IMG/VR virus record: IMGVR_UViG_3300004092_000126
Location: 1-34,365 of that record
DNA: 34,365 nt
Strand: one strand, 5' to 3'
Source: a virus
Each line of letters begins with the position of its first letter. Position 1 is the first letter of the stretch. Below the pieces are notes generated by a model. It was not told the origin of the DNA, did no database searches, and saw only the letters and a list, made by a program, of their open reading frames with translations. This document shows, in pieces, positions 6,740 through 13,104 of this stretch. The translations under genes and the position numbers were made by a program.

Positions 6740-6751
6740 TCGGGAGCTCAC

Positions 6752-7570
6752 ATGGAAAGAACTTATAATTGCTGCATATGCCAAATCAACTATCAAATCA
6801 AAGAAGAATTCGTAGTACCTTATTGCCATGAAATATGTGGAAAATCTTTCTGGGATAGGACATCAGTAAGATACATTAATGGAGTTCTTACAGCTTTTGA
6901 TGCTGAAATGAAAAAACAAGCCGAAGCAAAAGAACAAGTATACAACTGCTCATTTTTGGGATGTGGAAAAGAAGTTAGATCTTTTGAAAAAAACCCAAGC
7001 CCATTCTGCTCAAATATCTGTGAAGAAGAATGTAAAAGTGTTTTCAGCAAAGATACATATGAAGCTAGTGTAGCTTGTCACAATGCAAGAATTAATAAGC
7101 CAAAACTTACTGGTTACAAATGGAATTGCAATAATTGTCACAAGACATTTTCAAGTGAAAAAAAGATGAAAGAACCATACTGCAGTGATAAATGTAAAGA
7201 TATATTCATTGATAAGCACCCAGTAGCATTCTTAACTAAATCTTATGAAGATTTTTATTTAGAGCTTACTAAACAAGAGAAAATGGCATCAATGCTCGCT
7301 GAGAGCAACAAAGAATTTATAAAATATCAAACAGAAGAAGTTGAAAGACTTATTGATCTTGATATTAGAGGCCTTGAGGATGCAGAGGAACGTGACAATC
7401 ATTTAATAAGAGAATATGAGAATTTTAAAATTGAAAATCCCGCTCACTGCATTGATACAATATATTGCGAATCTTGCAGGAGTACGTTAGATTATGGTTA
7501 TATCGATGATAGAATTATTATAACATGCTCTCCTGATTGCTCGGATGTATTTTTAGAAACATTATTTTGA
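6752..7570 (+). CDS. protein with four zinc-ribbon / treble-clef-like modules
   Basis: A 272-residue protein with four Cys4 modules of nearly constant spacing: C7/C10...C25/C29, C66/C71...C86/C90, C126/C129...C144/C148 and C239/C242...C259/C263. Each has C-x2(4)-C, 14-16 residues, then C-x3-C inside PYC or PFC(S)xxC. The second half resembles small zinc fingers of the YacG type, where the pattern is PFCSxxC. Between modules 3 and 4 lies a charged helical spacer of about 90 residues (MLAESNKEFIKYQTEEVERL). Zinc binding is strongly suggested. The targets (DNA, RNA or protein) are unknown. It is first in a rightward operon with the ERF recombinase; ribosome site GGGAG. Confidence 0.75.
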   Translation: MERTYNCCICQINYQIKEEFVVPYCHEICGKSFWDRTSVRYINGVLTAFDAEMKKQAEAKEQVYNCSFLGCGKEVRSFEKNPSPFCSNICEEECKSVFSKDTYEASVACHNARINKPKLTGYKWNCNNCHKTFSSEKKMKEPYCSDKCKDIFIDKHPVAFLTKSYEDFYLELTKQEKMASMLAESNKEFIKYQTEEVERLIDLDIRGLEDAEERDNHLIREYENFKIENPAHCIDTIYCESCRSTLDYGYIDDRIIITCSPDCSDVFLETLF

Positions 7571-7580
7571 CGATGAAGTG

Positions 7581-7610
7581 GGGTGTCCCTAGTCCCTTTA
7601 TGGGGCACCC
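7581..7610 (+). terminator. intergenic hairpin (attenuator or weak terminator)
   Basis: GGGTGTCCC (7581-7589) pairs with GGGGCACCC (7602-7610), including one GU pair on the plus strand, with a 12-base loop. It is followed by TTCTAAAAAAGG, not a U tract. It lies between the zinc-ribbon gene and the small membrane protein gene, so it may reduce readthrough or protect the upstream mRNA. Confidence 0.4.
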
Positions 7611-7628
7611 TTCTAAAAAAGGATAAAG

Positions 7629-7916
7629 ATGCAAGAAGACAAAAACATAAAAATAGAAACGCTTCCAGAAAGAAAGCCGGTTAAAAAAGAAAAACCAGCT
7701 ATTATAAAACCAACAATTGGCAATAAGTCAGAACCTCTAGAAGATGCCTTAAAACTTGATATATCATACATTAAATCTGAAGGACCTTTACAATCAGTTG
7801 TAGATATTATCATGGTTATCGGATCATCATATGGATTCATAAATGTATGCTATTTAATATATTGCTTCATAGCTAACATTTTATCTGACTTTGTATCATT
7901 CGTAATACCGTTTTAA
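7629..7916 (+). CDS. small membrane protein
   Basis: A 95-residue protein. The N-terminal half is highly charged and soluble (MQEDKNIKIETLPERKPVKK). The C-terminal 40 residues are hydrophobic (SVVDIIMVIGSSYGFINVCY, then LIYCFIANILSDFVSFVIPF) and could form one or two membrane spans, leaving the charged domain in the cytoplasm. The ribosome site AAAGGATAAAG is good. It sits between the zinc-ribbon and ERF genes. A holin-like role is possible but the location is early-type rather than lysis-type; membrane anchoring of a partner is equally possible. Confidence 0.65.
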   Translation: MQEDKNIKIETLPERKPVKKEKPAIIKPTIGNKSEPLEDALKLDISYIKSEGPLQSVVDIIMVIGSSYGFINVCYLIYCFIANILSDFVSFVIPF

Positions 7917-7954
7917 TTAATAGAATCATTCATCGTACATTCTAAGGTAATTTA

Positions 7955-8581
7955 ATGGACATCAACAAAAACATATCTTTCAGTTTATCATATCAAGTAG
8001 ATTTGCTTTTCACCGCTATAGCAGGAGCACAATCTGAGTTCCCTGCTGTAAGAAAGACAGATCAAGGTCATAGGCACAAGTACGCTAATATCAATTCAGT
8101 CATAGAAGCAACTCGTCCTATTCTTGCAAAGCATGGACTTTCAATTATTCAACCACCTTCTCGTGATGTAGATGGAAGTCCAATATTAATAACTGTCTTA
8201 AGTCATATATCTGGTCAGCATTGCATTTCAAGTATGGGGATCATCCATGATCCATCAGATATTCAAAGCCTTGGTTCTGGTATTACCTACACAAGAAGAT
8301 ACGCTATGCTTTCAATTTTGGGGCTAGAACAAGAGGATGATGATGGAAACTATGCTAAGAAGAAAGTCATAGATAAAAAAGAAGCAGGTGAAAAAGTGCT
8401 TGTAAACCAAAGTCAGCTAAATAAATTGATGGAAAAAATAAATTCTAGCAAAGATCCTGTAGCTATGTTAGAAAAAGTAGCTCACAAAACTCACTTAAAT
8501 TTAGGTGAACTTTGGAGAATGACAGACAAGCAATTTGAATGGGTAATGAAAAATATAGATATTGATCTAGCAAATAAGTAA
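7955..8581 (+). CDS. erf: ERF family single-strand annealing protein
   Basis: A 208-residue homologue of the ERF superfamily (P22 Erf-like), ring-forming proteins that anneal single-stranded DNA for phage recombination and genome circularisation. The core spans about 29-132. Signatures seen: FPAVRKTDQGHRHKYANINS at 29-48, the IEATRPILAKHGLSI helix, then SLGSGITYTRRYAMLSILGL at 105-124 followed by the acidic QEDDDGN. The C-terminal 70 residues are a smaller charged region (QLNKLMEKINSSK, LWRMTDKQFEWVM), perhaps for protein partners. Last gene of the rightward operon, followed by a strong terminator. It would pair functionally with the RusA-like nuclease at 2279-2755. Confidence 0.9.
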   Translation: MDINKNISFSLSYQVDLLFTAIAGAQSEFPAVRKTDQGHRHKYANINSVIEATRPILAKHGLSIIQPPSRDVDGSPILITVLSHISGQHCISSMGIIHDPSDIQSLGSGITYTRRYAMLSILGLEQEDDDGNYAKKKVIDKKEAGEKVLVNQSQLNKLMEKINSSKDPVAMLEKVAHKTHLNLGELWRMTDKQFEWVMKNIDIDLANK

Positions 8582-8624
8582 TAAAACATACATGACAGAA
8601 TTCCAGAGCTCCCACTTTGGAAAA

Positions 8625-8655
8625 ACCCCCAGTTATCTAGTTGATCGCTGGGGGT
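8625..8655. terminator. bidirectional intrinsic terminator
   Basis: ACCCCCAG (8625-8632) and CTGGGGGT (8648-8655) form a perfect 8-bp stem with a 15-base loop. The plus strand continues AACTTTTTAA; on the minus strand the stem runs straight into TTTTTCC. It separates the ERF operon from the convergent end of the glycine-rich adhesin genes and probably stops both. Confidence 0.85.
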
Positions 8656-8661
8656 AACTTT

Positions 8662-9573
8662 TTAAAAATATTCTGTAATTAAAACCAAACCATTTGCCCC
8701 GTTTCCGCCGGCGCCAGAACTGACAATAGCCGTTACACCGCCAGATCCGGCTCCGCCTGCCCCTCCCGGGTAGCCTCCATTTCCGCCATTTGAAGCGGTG
8801 TTGGCAGTATGAATAAATCCACCGCCCGCGCCGCCAGAACCACCAAATAATACGTTACTTGGTACGGTATAAAGACCCGCATTTCCGTTGCCGCCGGTGG
8901 TATTAGATCCGGCACCTCCAGCTGCTACAACGTAGCCATTAATGTCAAAAACTATTGCACCACCGGCACCACCGATTGAATCAGCTGCCGTAGCTGCTCC
9001 ACCACCACCACCACCCCCACCAGCTATAGCGAGACCAACAAATGAACTTGAAACATTGTTTGATCCAGCGGTACCGGTAAGATTGCTTCCTGTGCCGCCT
9101 ATTCCTGATGTTCCTTGATTTATCGGACTGACCGGGGCATCAAGACCAAGAAATGAATGTAAGGGAAAAAGTGATGAAGTATTTCCTGAAGTTGTTCCGC
9201 CGCCACTACCAGCACCGCCACCAAGAACAACAATATTTCCTACAGATGTATTGCCGCCTGGGCTTCCATTTATGCCGTTAGTTGCATCAGTAGATTGGGC
9301 TGCACCACCATTCCCCCCGGCTCCAATAGTTACCGTTTCTGAAGAATGAAAAAATGTTGCCGGAAAGCTGACTGCATAAAAGGAACCGCCATTGCCACCA
9401 CCGCCTCCGCTCGCAGCATTCAGAGTTCCCTTACGGCCCGACCCCCCACCGCCGCCGCCAGACCATAAAGCGATACTGACAACGCGAGTTCTATTATTTT
9501 TTGTCCATGTACCACTATTGGTAAATGTTGTTGTTATAACGCCACCATTATTAATTGCATTATTTGTTGCCAT
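8662..9573 (-). CDS. glycine-rich phage adhesin / fibre-tip protein, copy 1
   Basis: A 303-residue protein, one of three tandem paralogues. The N-terminus MATNNAINNGGVITTTFTNS is followed by GTWTKNNRTRVVSIALWSGG, the start typical of the Gly-rich domain found in phage fibres, then GGGGGGSGRKG. Long Gly-rich blocks alternate with less biased segments around residues 120-180 (LFPLHSFLGLDAPVSP) and the protein ends GLVLITEYF. Gly-rich motifs in T-even gp38 adhesins pack as polyglycine-II helices with variable loops that bind receptors; a similar fold is inferred. Last in the adhesin trio; ribosome site AAGGAG. GC content is well above the genome average because of Gly codons. Confidence 0.7.
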   Translation of the reverse strand: MATNNAINNGGVITTTFTNSGTWTKNNRTRVVSIALWSGGGGGGSGRKGTLNAASGGGGGNGGSFYAVSFPATFFHSSETVTIGAGGNGGAAQSTDATNGINGSPGGNTSVGNIVVLGGGAGSGGGTTSGNTSSLFPLHSFLGLDAPVSPINQGTSGIGGTGSNLTGTAGSNNVSSSFVGLAIAGGGGGGGGAATAADSIGGAGGAIVFDINGYVVAAGGAGSNTTGGNGNAGLYTVPSNVLFGGSGGAGGGFIHTANTASNGGNGGYPGGAGGAGSGGVTAIVSSGAGGNGANGLVLITEYF

Positions 9574-9581
9574 ACATCTCC

Positions 9582-10511
9582 TTAAAAGTATTCAGTTACG
9601 ATTACTAGGCCCGCACCACCTTGTCCACCGGCGCCAGAATTAGATACAGCACTGATACCACCACTGCCGCCACCGCCGCCGCCACCGGGTAAGCCACCAG
9701 TGCCTCCAGCGCTCGCGGTCGCCGTCCCGAATGCGTATCCTCCGCCCGCCGCACCACTACCTGCAGCCAGTCTTCCTGCAGCTACACCATAAATACCCGG
9801 ATTTCCATTGCCACCCTGAGTATTAGTGCCCCCAGTGCCGCCAGCAACAAGAGCGAATCCAAAAAGGGTATCATTATAAATGGTTGCTCCATTGCCACCA
9901 AGACCATCAGCAGCTGCTTGGGCACCCCCGCCGCCGCCTCCACCACCTGGGGTGAACCACATAGGTACGGTAGTTGGTTGTGGAACTGAAGCACCTGCGT
10001 TACCATTCGTTGCAGTACCATTTCCTCCCGACCCGCTAGTATTGCTATTGGGATAAGGGTTGCAAGGAGAATCAATTGCTAGATAAGAAATTCGTGCAGC
10101 GTTTATTGAGTTATTAGTAGAATTTGTAGTAGTGCCTCCGGTTCCGGGGCTTGGTGCACCTTCTACAGTAAGATTACCAAAAGATGAATTTCCTCCGACG
10201 GATCCACTAATACCATTGGTAGCATTGGTTGTTTGGGCATTGCCACCACCACCACCAGAACCTACAACTACTCCAACAGTAGATCCAAAAAAAGATGCGG
10301 GAAACGTTGCACATAAGAAGTCTGAACCACCACCACCACCACCACCACCTGATGAGCCTGCAGTGCCTTTGCGACCAGATCCGCCGCCCGCGCCGCCACC
10401 CCACATTTGAATATTAACAACTTTGGTTCTAGGGTTTTTAGTCCAGGTATTATTGGAGGTGTAAACTGTCATTACTACACCGCCATTATTTATCGCATTA
10501 TTTGTACTCAT
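9582..10511 (-). CDS. glycine-rich phage adhesin / fibre-tip protein, copy 2
   Basis: A 309-residue paralogue of its two neighbours. The N-terminus (MSTNNAINNGGVVMTVYTSN, then TWTKNPRTKVVNIQMWGGGA) and C-terminus (GAGGQGGAGLVIVTEYF) match copy 3 closely. Near 9690-9760 the DNA is almost identical to copy 3 around 10635-10705, pointing to recent duplication or gene conversion. The segment from about residue 120 to 190 (NAARISYLAIDSPCNPYPNS, PTTVPMWFTP) differs strongly. Likely displayed on the tail for receptor binding. Ribosome site AAGGAAAAACT. Confidence 0.7.
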   Translation of the reverse strand: MSTNNAINNGGVVMTVYTSNNTWTKNPRTKVVNIQMWGGGAGGGSGRKGTAGSSGGGGGGGGSDFLCATFPASFFGSTVGVVVGSGGGGGNAQTTNATNGISGSVGGNSSFGNLTVEGAPSPGTGGTTTNSTNNSINAARISYLAIDSPCNPYPNSNTSGSGGNGTATNGNAGASVPQPTTVPMWFTPGGGGGGGGAQAAADGLGGNGATIYNDTLFGFALVAGGTGGTNTQGGNGNPGIYGVAAGRLAAGSGAAGGGYAFGTATASAGGTGGLPGGGGGGGSGGISAVSNSGAGGQGGAGLVIVTEYF

Positions 10512-10520
10512 AGTTTTTCC

Positions 10521-11450
10521 TTAAAAATATTCTGTTACGATGACCAGGCCTGCACCGCCTTGTCCACCTGCGCCAGAGCTTGATACAGCACTGACACCGC
10601 CAGATCCGCCTCCGCCACCACCTCCCGGCTGACCACCAGTGCCTCCAGCGCTCGCGGTCGTCGTCCCAAAGGCGTATCCTCCGCCCGCCGCACCACTGCC
10701 TGCCCACAATCCATTACCGGTAGACCCATAAATACCCGGTTGCCCATTGCCACCTTGAGTGTTGGTGCCCCCAATTCCACCTGCAACCACTAAAACGCTC
10801 GCATCAGAATAAATAGCGCCACCACTTCCACCAAGACCATCTGCAGCCGATCTTCCGCCCCCACCGCCGCCTCCACCGGTTGGTATAAACCATGGCGTTG
10901 TAGGACCTTCAGGATCAACGTTATTATTTCCATTAGTTCCTGTGGTTGTTGTACCATTCCCTCCTTGTCCTGAAGCCCCACTCGTAGGGAAAAGGCCAGG
11001 AGGTGCCGTAAGGCCTAAAAAGTTCAGTGTTGGAGATTGAGTTTGGGCGGCAGATGTTCCTGCTATTCCAGCGGATCCCACAACAGGTAAAGAAACTTTA
11101 ATATTACTAAAAGAAGATCCTGTGTTCGTATTTAAACCTGGATTGCCATTGGTAGCATCAGTTGATTGAGCATTACCACCTGCCCCTCCAGAGCCAACAA
11201 CTACTGTTTCTGTAGAATTGAAGTATATTGCAGGAAATATAGCTGACATAAAATTACCACCACCTCCGCCTCCTCCTCCTCCTGACGAATTGGCTGTTCC
11301 CTTTCTGCCCGACCCACCACCTCCCCCACCGGACCAAATTTGGACATTCACTATTCTCGTTCGAGAATTCTTAGTCCATGAAGTGGTACCCGGTGTGGAA
11401 AAAACAGTAGTTATAACACCACCATTATTTATAACATTAATTGTACTCAC
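10521..11450 (-). CDS. glycine-rich phage adhesin / fibre-tip protein, copy 3 (GTG start)
   Basis: A 309-residue paralogue and first of the trio to be transcribed. It starts with GTG (11448-11450, read as Met in MSTINVINNGG), which overlaps the TGA of the small membrane gene upstream as GTGA, behind an AGGAAAAAT ribosome site. It has the same conserved ends and a divergent middle (QSPTLNFLGLTAPPGLFPTS, NNNVDPEGPTTPWFIP). The Gly-rich blocks (GGGGGGGGGNFMSAIF, PTGGGGGGGGRSAADGLGGS) support a polyglycine-II type fold. Either a receptor-binding subunit or an alternative tip to the other two copies. Confidence 0.7.
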   Translation of the reverse strand: MSTINVINNGGVITTVFSTPGTTSWTKNSRTRIVNVQIWSGGGGGGSGRKGTANSSGGGGGGGGGNFMSAIFPAIYFNSTETVVVGSGGAGGNAQSTDATNGNPGLNTNTGSSFSNIKVSLPVVGSAGIAGTSAAQTQSPTLNFLGLTAPPGLFPTSGASGQGGNGTTTTGTNGNNNVDPEGPTTPWFIPTGGGGGGGGRSAADGLGGSGGAIYSDASVLVVAGGIGGTNTQGGNGQPGIYGSTGNGLWAGSGAAGGGYAFGTTTASAGGTGGQPGGGGGGGSGGVSAVSSSGAGGQGGAGLVIVTEYF

Positions 11451-11596
11451 ATTTTTCCTATTCTAGTTTCATCTTTGATTACTGACTCAGATATGTGATC
11501 TAACTTACTACCATGTATCAACCAAATGCGAGAAGCTATACCGACGATAATAAAAACACATAAAGTAGCTAACTTAATAATTGATCCCGTGTCCAT
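11447..11596 (-). CDS. 49-residue single-span membrane protein
   Basis: Short frame of 49 codons plus stop: MDTGSIIKLATLCVFIIVGI, then ASRIWLIHGSKLDHISES, ending ETRIGKM. Residues 6-27 form one hydrophobic span, followed by a charged tail. The ribosome site AAAGGAG lies 3 bases before the ATG (11594-11596). The stop overlaps the GTG of adhesin copy 3 by 4 bases (GTGA), and the gene begins 8 bases after the exported protein upstream. This tight coupling supports a real gene. A lysis accessory (spanin- or holin-like) is possible, but the size and position alone cannot show it. Confidence 0.65.
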   Translation of the reverse strand: MDTGSIIKLATLCVFIIVGIASRIWLIHGSKLDHISESVIKDETRIGKM

Positions 11597-11604
11597 ACGC
11601 TCCT

Positions 11605-11895
11605 TTATTGAGTAAAAAATGATTGAATTGATATTGGCTCATCCAAATTAATAGTGTCTTTATTTTGCATAATATAGTTATCAACCGGATTTGAATATCT
11701 ACTGAGACTCCAACTATCGAGTTTAGTTTTATTGTTTATTTGGGTATCAGTAAAATCAAAATCATAGATGAGACTGTACATTTGCGATGTTGTTCGTTCT
11801 TTATCAAAAATATGTTGTTCAAGCACGGAGCTGTATTCGCAATAGCTTAATGAAGAAAATATAAATAACGGAATTGTTACTAGTAATATTTTCAT
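11605..11895 (-). CDS. small exported protein with Sec signal peptide
   Basis: A 96-residue protein with a clear signal peptide, MKILLVTIPLFIFSSLSYC, whose cleavage is probably near residue 19. The Cys is preceded by Tyr, so it is a poor lipobox. The mature part is small and polar (YSSVLEQHIFDKERTTSQMY, NYIMQNKDTINLDEPISIQS). The ribosome site AAAGGAG is strong. It is directly followed by the 49-residue membrane protein and then the adhesins. An exported product in a late operon could be an outer spanin, a superinfection-exclusion protein or another envelope factor. Function unknown. Confidence 0.7.
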   Translation of the reverse strand: MKILLVTIPLFIFSSLSYCEYSSVLEQHIFDKERTTSQMYSLIYDFDFTDTQINNKTKLDSWSLSRYSNPVDNYIMQNKDTINLDEPISIQSFFTQ

Positions 11896-11976
11896 GTTCT
11901 CTCCTTTGGGTTTACAAAACTCTTACTTCTTTTATAATTACATTGAATCGGACAGATTTCCGAATTTCTTTTGGGG

Positions 11977-12012
11977 GACTGGATAGCATAATCACTCTAT
12001 CCAGTCTTTTTT
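11977..12012 (+). terminator. strong hairpin with plus-strand T tract
   Basis: GACTGGATAG (11977-11986) and CTATCCAGTC (11997-12006) form a perfect 10-bp stem, followed on the plus strand by TTTTTT. It sits directly after the stop of the minus-strand gene at 12011, where the minus-strand hairpin is followed by CCCCCAAAAG instead of a U tract. It would stop rightward (antisense) transcription; on the minus strand it may only protect the mRNA end. Confidence 0.65.
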
Positions 12013-12745
12013 ATACAACGGTTATATTACCAATACTTTGTACCACTACAAAATCTGTATTAGCTATATTGCACACAAACCGAATCGTGTCATAGATCGC
12101 CGTAGACGAAAGAGAACCGCTTACCCCTGTCGTTGTATTGTAAGTTCCAAAATGCATCGTCTGGCCGGCTGCTTGTGTGATTGTCCACCCTGTGGCATTA
12201 TTCATACCTGCTACTGTGAATGTATCACCAACTGCTGCAGTACCTGGTAAAGAGAATGATATAGTGCCCGCATTATTAGCAAAGTAACCATTGCTTTTCA
12301 CTAATGCTTGCGATGCACCCGTTATCACTGTCCATACAAGGCCGCCACTATCAGCTTCTAGATTCAAAGTATTAGCGCCAGTAGTAAAGGTTATCGTGCC
12401 ACCAGTACTGGTTAATGTAGCAAATGCAGGGTCAGCTGCTGTAGCGCCTATAAGCACTTGCCCATTCGATCCCACTGCCGTTACCGCAACTGCTGAAGTT
12501 CCTTCACCAATTAATACACCATGCGTTGTAAGTGAAGTGTCTCCTGTCCCACCTGATGCTACCGGGAGTGTTCCAGTAAATCCTACCGTTACTGTATTAC
12601 CAGCTCCTGATGTTGCAATATTAGGGCCACCATGAACGAATATGGTACCACTACCATTAGGCGCTATCGCACCACCAGAGTCTGGTGTTAATGTAGTTAC
12701 AGCTCCAATTGAGGAAGCTGTAACCTTAGTTCCTATTTGAGACAT
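12011..12745 (-). CDS. phage tail fibre / adhesin-like structural protein
   Basis: A 244-residue Ala/Gly/Thr/Ser-rich protein starting MSQIGTKVTASSIGAVTTLT. It contains LPVASGGTGDTSLTTHGVLI at about 60-80 and GSNGQVLIGATAADPAFATL, a linker type common in tail-fibre and spike proteins. The C-terminal half (SQALVKSNGYFANNAGTISF, VGDTFTVAGMNNATGWTITQ) resembles a beta-sandwich tip domain. Highly repetitive beta-strand composition and location among fibres support a virion surface protein. It is 2 bases from its upstream neighbour. Ribosome site GGAGACT. Confidence 0.7.
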   Translation of the reverse strand: MSQIGTKVTASSIGAVTTLTPDSGGAIAPNGSGTIFVHGGPNIATSGAGNTVTVGFTGTLPVASGGTGDTSLTTHGVLIGEGTSAVAVTAVGSNGQVLIGATAADPAFATLTSTGGTITFTTGANTLNLEADSGGLVWTVITGASQALVKSNGYFANNAGTISFSLPGTAAVGDTFTVAGMNNATGWTITQAAGQTMHFGTYNTTTGVSGSLSSTAIYDTIRFVCNIANTDFVVVQSIGNITVV

Positions 12746-12747
12746 AG

Positions 12748-13089
12748 TTAGTCTCCACTGCTATAGAATACAGAAATATAAACAGATCCAGTTGTTGGTG
12801 TCCCAATAAAACTCTTAACATTCATAACAGTGCCTCTAGTTATGAACCAACCATCATTATTAACTCTATTGGATGCTACATCCATCACAAAATATGATTG
12901 TGGTAATAACGGGAAATGATCGATTACACCATCAAAACTAAACATCAAAGTTGCATCTGTTAAATTCTGAACTAGCATTTGGCGACCACCATTATCCAAT
13001 TCAGATCCAATAGGTGCATAAGATGATGAAATTCCACCAAATGCTAAAGTTCGTACAGGGTCTGTTCTCAAGGCTATCGAATATGCCAT
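12748..13089 (-). CDS. small putative virion protein
   Basis: A 113-residue protein starting MAYSIALRTDPVRTLAFGGI. Predominantly beta in character (QMLVQNLTDATLMFSFDGVI, GWFITRGTVMNVKSF, GSVYISVFYSSGD). The pattern, a short jelly-roll-like domain that mentions no enzyme motif and sits between fibre genes, suggests a fibre-associated or head/tail decoration protein. Ribosome site AAAGGAT. Confidence 0.6.
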   Translation of the reverse strand: MAYSIALRTDPVRTLAFGGISSSYAPIGSELDNGGRQMLVQNLTDATLMFSFDGVIDHFPLLPQSYFVMDVASNRVNNDGWFITRGTVMNVKSFIGTPTTGSVYISVFYSSGD

Positions 13090-13104
13090 AATAGATCCTT
13101 TGAA

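Noticed and set aside
9392-9643. Poly-proline frames (also 10132-10410 and 11218-11466) on the plus strand
   Set aside because: They are antisense readings of the Gly-codon runs in the adhesin genes; GGN codons read in reverse give CC-rich proline runs.
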